Part shown: positions 8,947 to 20,089 of the stretch, in pieces | How positions within the stretch are numbered: position 1 is the stretch's first letter | Layout of the letters: the number at the start of each line of letters is the position of its first letter | NCBI RefSeq assembly: GCF_003121585.1 | Contig: NZ_QEOO01000016.1 | Span: forward strand, 496,001 to 560,000 | DNA from: Nocardioides speluncae | Lineage (GTDB): Bacteria; Actinomycetota; Actinomycetes; Propionibacteriales; Nocardioidaceae | Reading direction: 5' to 3' | DNA: 64,000 bases | The notes under the pieces: generated by a model | Seen by the model: only the letters and a program-made list of their open reading frames with translations | Told to the model about the DNA's origin: nothing | The model's database searches: none | Program-made: the position numbers and the translations under genes

Positions 8947-9328
8947 GTGGCAACCGGTCGAATCACAACGCTGTTAGATGTGTACGTCGTGTGGTTCGGG
9001 CGCCGCCCACCGGTGGACGCGCTGTGGATGAGCACGCACAACCGCTCGACGAGCCGGCCGTCGTACACACCGCTGCCAGGTTCTCCCACTACGTGTCCAC
9101 AGCCGCTGGGGATCGAGAAGTCCGGCCCGACCTGCGCAGACGAGCTTCATCCACAGATTCCACCGCCCTGATGACTACGACAAATCTTCAAATGGATCCT
9201 TCGCCCGTGAACGACCTGCTGCCCGGTTCCCTGGGGACAACTCCCCTCGCCCTCGGCCGCATGGCAGGATTCACAGTCCAGACTTGTGACTCACGATCAC
9301 CCCGTTCTCCCGGAAGGCAAACCCAGAA
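8947..9328. other. oriC: oriC: dnaA-dnaN intergenic region
   Basis: 382 bp without a gene between dnaA and dnaN, the usual actinobacterial oriC position. DnaA-box-like 9-mers are TGTGGATGA (9023-9031), GTGTCCACA (9093-9101) and TCATCCACA (9147-9155). The stretch 9170-9195 (tgatgactacgacaaatcttcaa in part) is the most AT-rich part and is a candidate unwinding element. The region is shorter and has fewer strong boxes than Streptomyces oriC, so the boxes upstream of dnaA may contribute. Confidence 0.8.
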
Positions 9329-10465
9329 GTGAAGTTCCGCATCGACCGGGACGCGTTCGCCGATGCTGTCGCCTGGGCCGCACGCAGCCTCCCGGTCCGC
9401 CCCAGCGTTCCCGTTCTCGCCGGCCTCCTCATCGACGCCAGTGACGAGGGCCTGGTGCTCTCGACCTTCGACTACGAGACGTCGGCCCGCGCGACCCTGA
9501 CCGCCGAGGTCTCCGACGAGGGCCGGGCGCTGGTCAGCGGCCGGCTGCTCGCCGACATCGTCCGCAGCCTCCCCGACAAGCCGGTCGACATGGCCATCGA
9601 CGGGGCGCGGGTCTCGCTGACCTGTGGCTCGGCCCGGTTCAGTCTGCAGACGCTGCCGGTCGAGGAGTACCCGACGCTGCCGGAGATGCCGGGCGCGACC
9701 GGCACCGTGCAGAGCGACGTGTTCGCGCACGCCGTCGCCCAGGCGGTGACGGCCGCCGGCCGCGACGACATGCTGCCGGTGCTGACCGGTGTCCGGATCG
9801 AGATCGACGGCGCGACCATCTCCCTGCTGGCCACCGACCGGTTCCGGCTCTCGCACCGCGAGCTCAGCTGGAGCCCGCGTACGCCGGACGAGTCGGTCGC
9901 CGCTCTGGTGCCGGCCAAGGTGCTCGCCGACACCGCCAAGTCACTGACCGCCGGCAGCGAGGTGACCATCGCGCTGTCCGCGAGCGGTGCCGGCGACGGG
10001 ATCATCGGCTTCGAGGGTGCCGCGCCCGGCGGCGTACGCCGGACCACGACCCGTCTCCTCGACGGCGAGTTCCCCAAGGTGCGCAGCCTGTTCCCGGCCG
10101 AGCACCACACCCTCGCCACGGTCGACAAGGCCGCGCTGGTCGAGTCGGTGAAGCGGGTCGCACTCGTCGCCGAGCGCAACACCGCGGTCCAGCTCGCCTT
10201 CAGTGACGGCGTACTCACCCTCGACGCGGGCTCGGGTGACGAGGCGCAGGCCTCCGAGTCGGTCGAGGCGACCATCGACGGCGCCGACATCACCACCGGC
10301 TTCAACCCGCAGTTCCTGCTCGACGGGCTGACCGCGATCGAGCAGCCGGTGGTCGAGCTCGCGTTCACCGAAGCCTCGAAGCCGGTCGTGATGAGCGGGT
10401 CCGGAGAGGACGACTCGGCCGGCAGCTTCCGCTACCTGCTGATGCCGCGGCGACTGCTTTCGTAG
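9329..10465 (+). CDS. dnaN: DNA polymerase III sliding clamp (beta subunit)
   Basis: 378 aa from a GTG start. The three clamp repeats are recognisable: MKFRIDRDAFADAVAWAARSLP at the start, the PVEEYPTLPEMP block about a third of the way in, DMLPVLTGVRIEI and the ATDRFRLSHREL segment in domain II, and the C-terminal GFNPQFLLDGL plus SGSFRYLLMPRRL-type end (here SAGSFRYLLMPRRLLS). It encircles DNA and tethers polymerases. It is 29 bp ahead of gnd, in the standard dnaA-dnaN-gnd-recF order. Confidence 0.97.
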   Translation: MKFRIDRDAFADAVAWAARSLPVRPSVPVLAGLLIDASDEGLVLSTFDYETSARATLTAEVSDEGRALVSGRLLADIVRSLPDKPVDMAIDGARVSLTCGSARFSLQTLPVEEYPTLPEMPGATGTVQSDVFAHAVAQAVTAAGRDDMLPVLTGVRIEIDGATISLLATDRFRLSHRELSWSPRTPDESVAALVPAKVLADTAKSLTAGSEVTIALSASGAGDGIIGFEGAAPGGVRRTTTRLLDGEFPKVRSLFPAEHHTLATVDKAALVESVKRVALVAERNTAVQLAFSDGVLTLDAGSGDEAQASESVEATIDGADITTGFNPQFLLDGLTAIEQPVVELAFTEASKPVVMSGSGEDDSAGSFRYLLMPRRLLS

Positions 10466-10494
10466 ACCTTCCGACAGACCAACGAGGAGCGCAC

Positions 10495-11397
10495 ATGGAG
10501 ATCGGACTCGTCGGGCTCGGCAAGATGGGCGGCAACATGCGCGAGCGGCTGCGCCGCGCCGGCCACACCGTCGTCGGTTTCGACCGCAACCCGGAGGTGA
10601 GCGACGTCGGCTCGCTCGCGGAGCTGGTCGAGAAGCTGCCCTCCCCGAAGGTCGTCTGGGTGATGGTGCCGGCCGGCGGACCGACCCACGACACGGTCAC
10701 CGAGCTCGCCGATCTGCTCGGCGAGGGCGACGTGGTGGTCGACGGCGGCAACTCGCGCTGGACCGACGACATCGCCCACGAGCAGCTCCTCGCCAAGAAG
10801 AACGTCGGCTTCGTCGACTGCGGCGTCTCCGGCGGGGTGTGGGGTCTGGAGAACGGCTACGCGCTGATGTACGGCGGCGCGGCTGACAACATCGCGAAGG
10901 TGAAGCCGGCCTTCGACGCGCTGAAGCCGGAGGGTGAGTTCGGCTCGGTCCACGCCGGCAAGGTCGGCGCCGGCCACTTCTCCAAGATGGTTCACAACGG
11001 CATCGAGTACGCGATCATGCAGTCGTACGCCGAGGGCTGGGAGCTGCTGGAGAAGGTCGACCTGGTCGATAGCGTGACCGACGTCTTCCGCTCCTGGCGC
11101 GAGGGCACCGTGATCCGCTCCTGGCTGCTCGATCTGCTGGTCGACGCGCTCGATGACGACCCGGGCCTGGCCAGCATCAAGGGGTACGCCGAGGACTCCG
11201 GCGAGGGGCGCTGGACCGTCGAGGCCGCGATCGACAACGCGGTACCGGTGCCCGCGATCGCCGCCTCGCTGTTCGCCCGCTTCGTGTCCCGCCAGGACGA
11301 CTCCCCCGCGATGAAGGCGATCGCGGCGATGCGCAACCAGTTCGGCGGGCACGCCGTACAGACCGAGAAGCCGGCCGAGAGCCCGGCCGAGAGCTAG
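10495..11397 (+). CDS. gnd: 6-phosphogluconate dehydrogenase, decarboxylating (short type)
   Basis: 300 aa, the short homotetrameric class rather than the ~470-aa enteric form. It oxidises and decarboxylates 6-phosphogluconate to ribulose 5-phosphate in the pentose phosphate pathway. The nucleotide-binding GLVGLGKMG is at residues 4-12, VDGGNSRWTDD at 82-92, VSGGVWG at 111-117 and the catalytic GAGHFSKMVHNGIEY at 158-172 (Lys164). A duplicated PAESPAES ends the protein. Its place between dnaN and recF is a known actinobacterial feature with no obvious replication role. The start has a GAGGAG Shine-Dalgarno. Confidence 0.93.
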   Translation: MEIGLVGLGKMGGNMRERLRRAGHTVVGFDRNPEVSDVGSLAELVEKLPSPKVVWVMVPAGGPTHDTVTELADLLGEGDVVVDGGNSRWTDDIAHEQLLAKKNVGFVDCGVSGGVWGLENGYALMYGGAADNIAKVKPAFDALKPEGEFGSVHAGKVGAGHFSKMVHNGIEYAIMQSYAEGWELLEKVDLVDSVTDVFRSWREGTVIRSWLLDLLVDALDDDPGLASIKGYAEDSGEGRWTVEAAIDNAVPVPAIAASLFARFVSRQDDSPAMKAIAAMRNQFGGHAVQTEKPAESPAES

Positions 11398-11403
11398 CGC
11401 AGC

Positions 11404-12564
11404 TTGCACGTCGCCCACCTCCACCTGCACAACTTCCGGTCCTACGCCACGGTCGACGTCGCGCTCGAGCCGGGGGTGACGGCGTTCATCGGCCGGAACG
11501 GTCAGGGCAAGACCAACCTGGTCGAGGCGATCGACTACCTGTCGCGGCTGGCCTCGCACCGGGTCGCGACCGACGCTCCGCTGGTGCGCTCCGGTGCCGA
11601 CCAGGCAGTGGTGCGGGCGGCGGTGGTCCGCGACGGCCGTACGGCGACGCTCGAGGTCGAGCTCAACCCGGGCCGGGCCAACCGGGCGCGGGTCAACAAG
11701 TCGCAGCTCCCCCGGGCCCGCGAGCTGATCGGGCTGGTCCGCACCGTGGTCTTCTCACCGGAGGACATCGTGCTGGTCAAGGGCGACCCGTCCGACCGCC
11801 GCAAGTTCCTCGACGACCTGCTGATCCTGCGGACGCCGCGGCTGGCCGGGGTGCGTGCCGACTACGACCGGATCCTGCGGCAGCGCAACTCGCTGCTGAA
11901 GACCGCGGGCGCCGCTCGGCGCGGGTCGAGCAGCCAGGAGGGCGCGCTGTCCACGCTCGGTGTGTGGGACGCCCACCTGGCCCGGACCGGCGCCGAGCTA
12001 CTCGCAGAAAGACTGCGACTGGCCGAGGAGCTGCGACCTCATCTCGGTGCGGCGTACGCCGCCGTGGCTCGCGGCGCGACCCGGGAGGACGCGGCGATCG
12101 AGTACAAGCCGTCGTTCGAGCTGCCCGCGGTCAAGGCGGCCGACCCTGACCGCGACGTCCTTAACGACGCGCTGCTCGCCGAGGTGGAACGCCGCCGCAA
12201 CGACGAGCTCGACCGTGGCATCTCGCTGGTCGGCCCGCACCGTGACGAGCTGCTGCTCACCCTCGGTGTCGACGGGAACGTGCTGCCGGTGAAGGGCTAC
12301 GCCTCGCACGGCGAGTCCTGGTCGTTCGCGCTCGCCCTGCGGATCGCGTCGTACAACCTGTTGCGCGACGACGGCGACGACCCGATCCTGATCCTGGACG
12401 ACGTGTTCGCCGAGCTGGACGGCGAGCGCCGGCGGCAGCTGGCCGAGCTGGTGGCGGGGGCCGAGCAGGTCCTGGTCACCGCCGCGGTCGCCGCCGACGT
12501 GCCCGACGCGCTGGCCGGTGCGCGCTACGCCGTCGCCGGAGGAGAGGTACGCCGTGAGCGCTGA
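11404..12564 (+). CDS. recF: DNA replication and repair protein RecF
   Basis: 386 aa from a TTG start six bases after the gnd stop. SMC/Rad50-like ATPase that helps load RecA at single-strand gaps. Walker [10 protein letters not shown] is at residues 30-38, the signature region is [13 protein letters not shown], and Walker B is [14 protein letters not shown]. The TTG start gives [14 protein letters not shown], the normal RecF N-terminus, which supports that choice. It overlaps the DUF721 gene by 11 bp. Confidence 0.96.
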   Translation: MHVAHLHLHNFRSYATVDVALEPGVTAFIGRNGQGKTNLVEAIDYLSRLASHRVATDAPLVRSGADQAVVRAAVVRDGRTATLEVELNPGRANRARVNKSQLPRARELIGLVRTVVFSPEDIVLVKGDPSDRRKFLDDLLILRTPRLAGVRADYDRILRQRNSLLKTAGAARRGSSSQEGALSTLGVWDAHLARTGAELLAERLRLAEELRPHLGAAYAAVARGATREDAAIEYKPSFELPAVKAADPDRDVLNDALLAEVERRRNDELDRGISLVGPHRDELLLTLGVDGNVLPVKGYASHGESWSFALALRIASYNLLRDDGDDPILILDDVFAELDGERRRQLAELVAGAEQVLVTAAVAADVPDALAGARYAVAGGEVRRER

Positions 12565-13090
12565 GGAACCGGAAGAGCCCGGGGAGTCCGGCGAGCCCCA
12601 GCACGCCGACGACGGTCTCGACCTGGCCCGCTCGATCGCCCGGGCGACGGCAAGCGCCGGTGGCCCGCCGCGGAAACGGCGCCGGCTCCGCAAGAGGAAC
12701 CCTGGGAAGGTCAGCGGCGCGCACCCCGACGACCGTGACCCGCAGCTGCTGGACACCACGGTCGGCCGGCTGGTCGCGGACCAGGGCTGGGAGGTGGACC
12801 TGCGGGTGCACGGCGTGTTCGGGCGCTGGCCGGAGCTGGTCGGCGACCAGGTCGCCGAGCACTGCACGCCCGAGTCGTTCGACGACGGCCGGCTGGTGGT
12901 CCGCACCGACTCCACGGCCTGGGCGACCCAGATGAAGCTGCTCGCGCCGACCGTGGTGCGCCGCCTCAACGAGGAGCTCGGCCACGGCACGGTCACGGTG
13001 ATCGAGGTGCTCGGCCCGCATCTGCCGACCTGGAAGAAGGGCTACTACCGCACTACCGGCGGCCGCGGCCCGCGCGACACGTATGGGTAG
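12554..13090 (+). CDS. DUF721 family protein (DciA-like)
   Basis: 178 aa from the GTG at 12554, preceded by GGAGGAGAGG. An earlier in-frame start at 12518 would lie deeper in recF. The C-terminal half has the DUF721 pattern: [25 protein letters not shown], then a strand [30 protein letters not shown] and VTVIEVLGP. The family includes DciA, a loader of the replicative helicase in bacteria lacking DnaC, and shares its KH-like core. The actinobacterial recF-gyrB neighbour is a plausible DciA. The N-terminal ~70 residues are charged and probably disordered. Confidence 0.85.
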   Translation: MSAEEPEEPGESGEPQHADDGLDLARSIARATASAGGPPRKRRRLRKRNPGKVSGAHPDDRDPQLLDTTVGRLVADQGWEVDLRVHGVFGRWPELVGDQVAEHCTPESFDDGRLVVRTDSTAWATQMKLLAPTVVRRLNEELGHGTVTVIEVLGPHLPTWKKGYYRTTGGRGPRDTYG

Positions 13091-13394
13091 TCGCTGACGT
13101 CCGCAATGCCGTTCTGGCGGCCCGGCGACGGTATGGGGACCCATCGGGCACCCTGATCGGCCGCTCTGACTGCCTTCACAGGCCGCTCAGGGGCCTGTTT
13201 ATCCACAGATCCCCCGATCTCACACGCGAGGGACGTGGCATGCGGCCTTCTGGCCGGTATCATGGTGTCTTGGGTCGCCGGCCTTCCCCACAGCCGATCT
13301 GTCTGGGCCGCGACCCGTTGCATGTCCGGGTCGAGTTCGAGTGCGCGCCGACAGTCGTGAGGCGCGCCTCGAAACCAGAAATGAAGAGGAACGC
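13091..13394. promoter_or_regulatory. gyrB upstream region with a perfect DnaA box
   Basis: 304 bp without a gene. TTATCCACA at 13199-13207 is an exact consensus DnaA box on the plus strand, about 190 bp before the chosen gyrB start. The region should hold the gyrB promoter. A TATCAT at 13258-13263 is a possible -10 element, but no convincing -35 is visible. Confidence 0.6.
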
Positions 13395-15471
<2,077 letters not shown>

Positions 15472-15488
<17 letters not shown>

Positions 15489-15564
15489 CGGGCGCCCGTT
15501 GGTTGAGGAGGTTGCGCAGCAACCGTCTCGAAACCAAGGGCCGATGCCGAGATATCGAGGAATC
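15472..15564. repeat. nested inverted repeat between gyrB and gyrA
   Basis: Outer arms of 14 bp, GATTCCTCGATATC (15472-15485, the last gyrB codons) and GATATCGAGGAATC (15551-15564), are perfect reverse complements. Inside them lies a 39-bp hairpin element (15499-15537) with TTGGTT/AACCAA ends and a central GGTTGC-GCA-GCAACC stem. As RNA this would fold into a long stem covering the gyrB stop, and could act as a processing, stability or attenuation signal between the two gyrase genes. Confidence 0.8.
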
Positions 15565-15600
15565 TAGCGAAGACCTTAGAGAAGCCAAGAGAGACCAATC

Positions 15601-18300
15601 GTGACTGAAACTCCCACGGACACCGGCAACAACGGCGGCGGCGGCGACGACGGCGGCCGGATCGAGCCGATCGAGCTGCAGGTGTCGATGCAGCGCTCCT
15701 ACATCGACTACGCGATGGCGGTCATCGTCGGCCGCGCGCTGCCCGACGTACGCGACGGACTCAAGCCGGTGCACCGGCGGGTCCTCTATGCGATGTACGA
15801 CGGCGGCTACCGGCCGGACCGCGGCTTCTCGAAGTGCTCGCGCGTGGTCGGCGACGTGATGGGTCAGTACCACCCGCACGGCGACTCCGCGATCTACGAC
15901 ACCCTGGTCCGGCTCGCGCAGCCGTGGGTGATGCGGGCGCCGCTGATCCTCGGCCAGGGCAACTTCGGCTCGCCGGGCAACGACCCGGCTGCTGCGATGC
16001 GGTACACCGAGTGCAAGATGGCGCCGCTGGCCATGGAGATGGTCCGCGACATCGACGAGGAGACCGTCGACTTCCAGCCGAACTACGACGGCCGCTCGTC
16101 GGAGCCGACCATCCTGCCGGCCCGGTTCCCGAACCTGCTGGTCAACGGCTCGGCCGGGATCGCGGTCGGCATGGCCACCAACATCCCGCCCCACAACCTG
16201 CGCGAGGTCGCCGACGGCGCGCGCTGGGCGCTGGAGAACCCGGACGCCACCCGCGAGGAGCTGCAGGAAGCGCTGATCGAGCGGATCAAGGGCCCCGACT
16301 TCCCGAACGGCGCGCTGATTGTCGGCCGCCAGGGCATCGAGCAGGCCTACCGCACCGGCCGCGGCTCGGTCACCCAGCGCGCGGTGATCGAGATCGACGA
16401 GGACAGCAAGGGCCGCACCTGCCTGGTGATCTCCGAGCTGCCGTACATGGTCAACCCGGACAACCTGGCGCTGAAGATCGCCGAGCTCGCCGACTCCGGC
16501 AAGGTGCAGGGGATCTCCGACGTTCGCGACGACTCGTCCTCGCGCACCGGCCAGCGACTGGTGATCGTGCTGAAGCGCGACGCCGTGGCCCGCGTCGTAC
16601 TCAACAACCTGCTGAAGCACACCGAGCTGCAGACCAACTTCTCCGCCAACATGCTGGCGCTGGTCGACGGCGTACCGCGCACGCTGTCGGTCGACCAGTT
16701 CATCAGCAACTGGGTCACCCACCAGATCGAGGTCATCCAGCGGCGTACGCGCTACCGCCTCTCCGAGGCCGAGAAGCGCGCCCACATCCTGCGCGGCCTG
16801 GTCAAGGCGCTCGACGCGCTCGACGAGGTCATCGCCCTGATCCGCCGCAGCCCGAGCGCGGACGACGCGCGCACCGGGCTCATGGAGCTGCTCGACGTCG
16901 ACGACCTGCAGGCGCAGGCGATCCTCGACATGCAGTTGCGGAAGCTCGCCGCCCTCGAGCGGCAGAAGATCATCGACGACCTGGCGAAGATCGAGCTCGA
17001 GATCGCCGACCTCAAGGACATCCTCGCCAACGAGGCCCGCCAGCGGCAGATCATCATCGACGAGCTGTCCGAGATCGTCGAGAAGTACGGCACCGACCGG
17101 CGTACCCAGATCATCGCGGCCGACGGTGACCTCTCGATGGAGGACCTGATCCCCGACGAGGACCTGGTCGTCTCGATCACCCGTGGCGGCTACGCCAAGC
17201 GGACCCGGGCGGACCAGTACCGGACGCAGAAGCGCGGCGGGAAGGGCGTGCGCGGCGCAACCCTGCGCGGCGACGACGTGGTCGAGCATTTCATCGCCAC
17301 GTCCAACCACCACTGGCTGCTGTTCTTCACCACCGCCGGCCGGGTCTACCGGACCAAGGCCTACAACCTGCCCGAGGCGTTGCGCGACGCGAAGGGCGGC
17401 CACGTTGCCGGGCTGCTGTCCTTCCAGCCGGACGAGTCGATCGCGCAGGTGCTGGCGATCCGCGACTACGAGCAGGCGCCGTACCTCGTGCTCGCCACGA
17501 AGAACGGTCTGGTCAAGAAGACCCGCCTCGGCGACTACAACAGCCCGCGGCAGGCCGGCGTGATTGCGATCAACTTCCGCGAGGACGACGACGAGCTGAT
17601 CGGTGCCGAGCTGGTCAACAGCGAGGACGACATCCTGCTGGTCTCGCGCAAGGGTCAGGCGATCCGGTTCCGCGCCGACGACACCCAGCTGCGGCCGATG
17701 GGCCGCGCGACCTCTGGCGTGGCCGGGATGAAGTTCCGCGAGGGCGACTCGATGCTGTCGATGTCGGTGATCCGCGCCGCCCAGGTGGCTGCCGAAGAGG
17801 CCGCCGAGGCCGCCAAGGACGCCGGCGTCGAAGCGTCTGTGCTGTCAGGGGTCCACGAGCAGTACGTGTTCACGATGACCGACGGCGGCTTCGCCAAGCG
17901 CAGCCGGATCTCGGACTACCGGCTGCAGTCGCGCGGCGGGATCGGGATCAAGGCGATGTCGCTGGCCAACGAGGACCGGGGTCGCCTGGTCGGCGGCTTC
18001 ATCGTCGAGGAGGGCGACGAGGTCATGTCGATCACCCAGTCCGGGCAGGTGGTGCGGAGCCCGATCAACGACAACTTCCGGCCGACCGGACGCTCCACGA
18101 TGGGCGTGAAGTTCGTGACCCCGAAGAACGGCGACGCGGTGGCGGTGGTGGCCCGGTCGGTCGAGGCCCGGGTGGTTGAGGAAGCAGTGGAGGAGGCTGC
18201 CCCCGAGGGCGCCGCCGAGACTGAAGAATCGGAAGTTCTAGGCGAGGATGCAACAATCGCTGGAGATGTTGTCGAGGAGACTGGGGAGAGTGACACCTGA
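15601..18300 (+). CDS. gyrA: DNA gyrase subunit A
   Basis: 899 aa from a GTG start. Catalytic tyrosine is Tyr135 in AAMRYTE. The quinolone-resistance region reads [15 protein letters not shown] with Ser96 and Asp100, the residues of a susceptible enzyme. The C-terminal DNA-wrapping domain has the GyrA box as QKRGGKG (543-549), a conservative variant of QRRGGKG. The final ~60 residues are acidic ([18 protein letters not shown]), longer than in E. coli. The stop overlaps the next ATG by one base (TGATG). Together with GyrB it supercoils DNA. Confidence 0.97.
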   Translation: MTETPTDTGNNGGGGDDGGRIEPIELQVSMQRSYIDYAMAVIVGRALPDVRDGLKPVHRRVLYAMYDGGYRPDRGFSKCSRVVGDVMGQYHPHGDSAIYDTLVRLAQPWVMRAPLILGQGNFGSPGNDPAAAMRYTECKMAPLAMEMVRDIDEETVDFQPNYDGRSSEPTILPARFPNLLVNGSAGIAVGMATNIPPHNLREVADGARWALENPDATREELQEALIERIKGPDFPNGALIVGRQGIEQAYRTGRGSVTQRAVIEIDEDSKGRTCLVISELPYMVNPDNLALKIAELADSGKVQGISDVRDDSSSRTGQRLVIVLKRDAVARVVLNNLLKHTELQTNFSANMLALVDGVPRTLSVDQFISNWVTHQIEVIQRRTRYRLSEAEKRAHILRGLVKALDALDEVIALIRRSPSADDARTGLMELLDVDDLQAQAILDMQLRKLAALERQKIIDDLAKIELEIADLKDILANEARQRQIIIDELSEIVEKYGTDRRTQIIAADGDLSMEDLIPDEDLVVSITRGGYAKRTRADQYRTQKRGGKGVRGATLRGDDVVEHFIATSNHHWLLFFTTAGRVYRTKAYNLPEALRDAKGGHVAGLLSFQPDESIAQVLAIRDYEQAPYLVLATKNGLVKKTRLGDYNSPRQAGVIAINFREDDDELIGAELVNSEDDILLVSRKGQAIRFRADDTQLRPMGRATSGVAGMKFREGDSMLSMSVIRAAQVAAEEAAEAAKDAGVEASVLSGVHEQYVFTMTDGGFAKRSRISDYRLQSRGGIGIKAMSLANEDRGRLVGGFIVEEGDEVMSITQSGQVVRSPINDNFRPTGRSTMGVKFVTPKNGDAVAVVARSVEARVVEEAVEEAAPEGAAETEESEVLGEDATIAGDVVEETGESDT

Positions 18301-19235
18301 TGACGGAGTCATCGAAGGGGTCATCGAGGGGGCGACCGTTCAGTCCACCGAGCGGCAGCCCGATGGTTCATCCGGGCCCGCCGCCGTCGAGCGAGACCGT
18401 GAGCGGTAGTCCGGAGCTGAACGCCAACGGCGCAGGTCAGCCCGGTACTTCCGGTCCGCCGTCCAGTGCCCCGAGCGCACCGAGTGCCCCCAGCCACCGC
18501 GCACCTGGTGCGCCCGCCGGCCCGTCCGGTCCCCCGGGACCGACTGGTCCGGGTGGCCCGGGTAGCCCCGCCGCCCCGACCGGTCCCCGACCCCCGGCCC
18601 CGATGGGCCGCCAGCCCGGCAGCCCGCCGATCCTGCCGCCTCCGCCCAGCGAGGTTGAGGAGGACACCGTCGCGCGGACGCCGCTGGCCGAGCGCGTGAA
18701 GTCCGCGCTGAGCACGACGTCGACGATCGAGACCGACCGCTCCGCGGCCCGATCCACGCCGCCGGCTCCAGCCGGTCCCACGGGACCGCCGCCGCCGCGC
18801 CCGTCCAGCCGGCCGCAGGCCTCGGAGTCGGGCACGTTCTCGCGGTCGGGCGGCGGACGCCGACCCCGCCGCGCGCGGCTGCGACTGACCCGGATCGACC
18901 CGTGGACGGTCATGAAGACCTCGTTCCTGCTGTCCATCGCGCTCGGCATCGTCACCGTGGTCGCGGTCTTCATCGTGTGGACCGTGCTCGGCGCGGCCGG
19001 CGTGTGGGACTCGATCAACCAGACTGTCCAGTCGACGATCGGCGGTGAGGAGTCCGCGGACTTCGACATCAGCGACTACGTCGGGCTGCCGCGGGTGATG
19101 GGCTTCACGATGCTGGTGGCGGTGATCGACGTCGTACTCCTGACCGCGATCGCCACTCTGATGGCGTTCCTCTACAACATGTCGGCGGCGCTGCTCGGCG
19201 GCATCGAGATGACGCTGGCGGAGGACGAGAACTGA
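18300..19235 (+). CDS. DUF3566 membrane protein with Pro/Gly-rich N-terminus
   Basis: 311 aa. The first ~195 residues are low-complexity, rich in Pro, Gly, Ser and Ala, with a collagen-like run of G-P-x units around residues 60-110. The C-terminal ~115 residues carry the DUF3566 domain: RRARLRLTRIDPWTVMKTSF, one membrane segment (LLSIALGIVTVVAVFIVWTV), a short loop, then a second (MLVAVIDVVLLTAIATLMAF) ending in an acidic tail. This protein follows gyrA in nearly all actinobacteria and is a membrane protein of unsettled function, sometimes linked to polar growth. It is probably co-transcribed with gyrA. Confidence 0.85.
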   Translation: MTESSKGSSRGRPFSPPSGSPMVHPGPPPSSETVSGSPELNANGAGQPGTSGPPSSAPSAPSAPSHRAPGAPAGPSGPPGPTGPGGPGSPAAPTGPRPPAPMGRQPGSPPILPPPPSEVEEDTVARTPLAERVKSALSTTSTIETDRSAARSTPPAPAGPTGPPPPRPSSRPQASESGTFSRSGGGRRPRRARLRLTRIDPWTVMKTSFLLSIALGIVTVVAVFIVWTVLGAAGVWDSINQTVQSTIGGEESADFDISDYVGLPRVMGFTMLVAVIDVVLLTAIATLMAFLYNMSAALLGGIEMTLAEDEN

Positions 19236-19236
19236 T

Positions 19237-19266
19237 TTGGGCGGCACTCCCCGAGTGGGGTAGTGT
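19237..19266 (+). promoter_or_regulatory. candidate promoter of tRNA-Ile
   Basis: TTGGGC (19237-19242) and TAGTGT (19261-19266) are separated by 18 bp, and the tRNA begins 49 bp after the -10 element. The spacer contains a CTCCCCGAGTGGGG hairpin, which may instead be part of a terminator for the gyrA operon. Confidence 0.35.
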
Positions 19267-19314
19267 CTCCCCTCGGCCGGACCTCGTCCGCCCTCCTCGG
19301 CAGTCACGCCACAC

Positions 19315-19391
19315 GGGCCTATAGCTCAGACGGTTAGAGCGCTTCCCTGATAAGGAAGAGGTCACAGGTTCAAGTCCTGTTAGGCCCACCA
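19315..19391 (+). tRNA. tRNA-Ile (GAT)
   Basis: 77 nt including an encoded CCA. Acceptor GGGCCTA pairs with TAGGCCC, the anticodon loop is CTGATAA (anticodon GAT), and the T-loop is GGTTCAAGTCC. It follows gyrA and DUF3566, as in other actinobacteria. Confidence 0.97.
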
Positions 19392-19435
19392 CTAGTCTGT
19401 GACTGCAAGACCCACTCAACGAGGAGATAACTCCA

Positions 19436-19561
19436 ATGAAGAAGCTCCTGCTGGTTCTGCTCGCCGCCGTCGGCGCCGCTGTTGCGACGAAGAAGGTGAA
19501 CGAGTCAAAGAAGGAGAAGGCCCTGTGGGCCGAGGCCACCGACACTGTCGACAAGGCCTGA
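19436..19561 (+). CDS. DLW-39 family small protein
   Basis: 41 aa between the two tRNAs. The translation starts [20 protein letters not shown] and continues to a LWAEATD motif near the end. This is the DLW-39 pattern of tiny actinobacterial proteins: a single hydrophobic helix, a basic linker, then the (D/A)LWAEATD signature. GAGGAG stands 10 bases before the ATG. Function is unknown; a single-pass membrane peptide is likely. It is too short for usual ORF length cut-offs, and its position between tRNA-Ile and tRNA-Ala supports it. Confidence 0.85.
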   Translation: MKKLLLVLLAAVGAAVATKKVNESKKEKALWAEATDTVDKA

Positions 19562-19609
19562 TCCGAACAGACACAACATGACTGCCGCGTCGGTCCCGGC
19601 GCTGCACCC

Positions 19610-19682
19610 GGGGCCTTGGCGCAATTGGTAGCGCACCTGCTTTGCAAGCAGGGGGTTAGGGGTTCGAGTCCCCTAGGCTCCA
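19610..19682 (+). tRNA. tRNA-Ala (TGC)
   Basis: 73 nt to the discriminator base. Acceptor GGGGCCT pairs with AGGCTCC (one G-T pair), and the anticodon loop TTTGCAA carries TGC. The genome does not encode a full CCA: the next bases are CCG. Confidence 0.96.
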
Positions 19683-19693
19683 CCGCTTGCTGA

Positions 19694-19725
19694 TGTCCCG
19701 AGACACGTCCAGGTGTCTCGGGACA
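19694..19725. terminator. bidirectional terminator hairpin
   Basis: TGTCCCGAGACAC and GTGTCTCGGGACA form a perfect 13-bp stem with a 6-nt loop. It lies between tRNA-Ala (plus) and the convergent NTF2-like gene (minus), so it can serve both. Confidence 0.85.
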
Positions 19726-19745
19726 TTGCCATTTCCACGCCGGTT

Positions 19746-20072
19746 CTAGCCGGTGATCCTCATCAGGGCGACGCGCTGCCCGTCGAGGGTGAATGCGAAG
19801 TCCGACGGGCCGTTGAAGCCGTTGCCACCCACCGTGGTGCTGATCGTGGTGGTGTCGCCGTCGGTGCGGGAGCCGGTGACGGCGAGTGTGACCTGCTTGC
19901 CGATGAACTCCCGGTCGCTCCAGCCTCGGATGGCCTCCGGTCCGGCGAATACCCGGCCCCAGTCGTCGACCGCGCCGTCGTCGCCGAAGACCGCGAGAAA
20001 GGCGTCGGTGTCGCCGGCGTTGGCGGCCTCGACGGCTCGCTGGACGGGTGCCGGAAGCGGGATGTCGGTCAT
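19746..20072 (-). CDS. NTF2-like/SnoaL-type nuclear transport factor 2 family protein
   Basis: 108 aa. The pattern is LPAPVQRAVEAANAGDTDAFLAVF, then DDGAVDDWGRVFAGPEAIRGW, then beta strands TLAVTGSRTDGDTTTISTTV and DFAFTLDGQRVALMRIT. This is the cone-shaped SnoaL-like fold seen in small polyketide cyclases, isomerases and many orphan proteins. No specific catalytic residues can be assigned, so the substrate is unknown. It is a single gene convergent with the tRNA-Ala terminator and divergent from a lipoprotein gene 17 bp away. Confidence 0.75.
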   Translation of the reverse strand: MTDIPLPAPVQRAVEAANAGDTDAFLAVFGDDGAVDDWGRVFAGPEAIRGWSDREFIGKQVTLAVTGSRTDGDTTTISTTVGGNGFNGPSDFAFTLDGQRVALMRITG

Positions 20073-20089
20073 GACGGCAGACTAATCCC

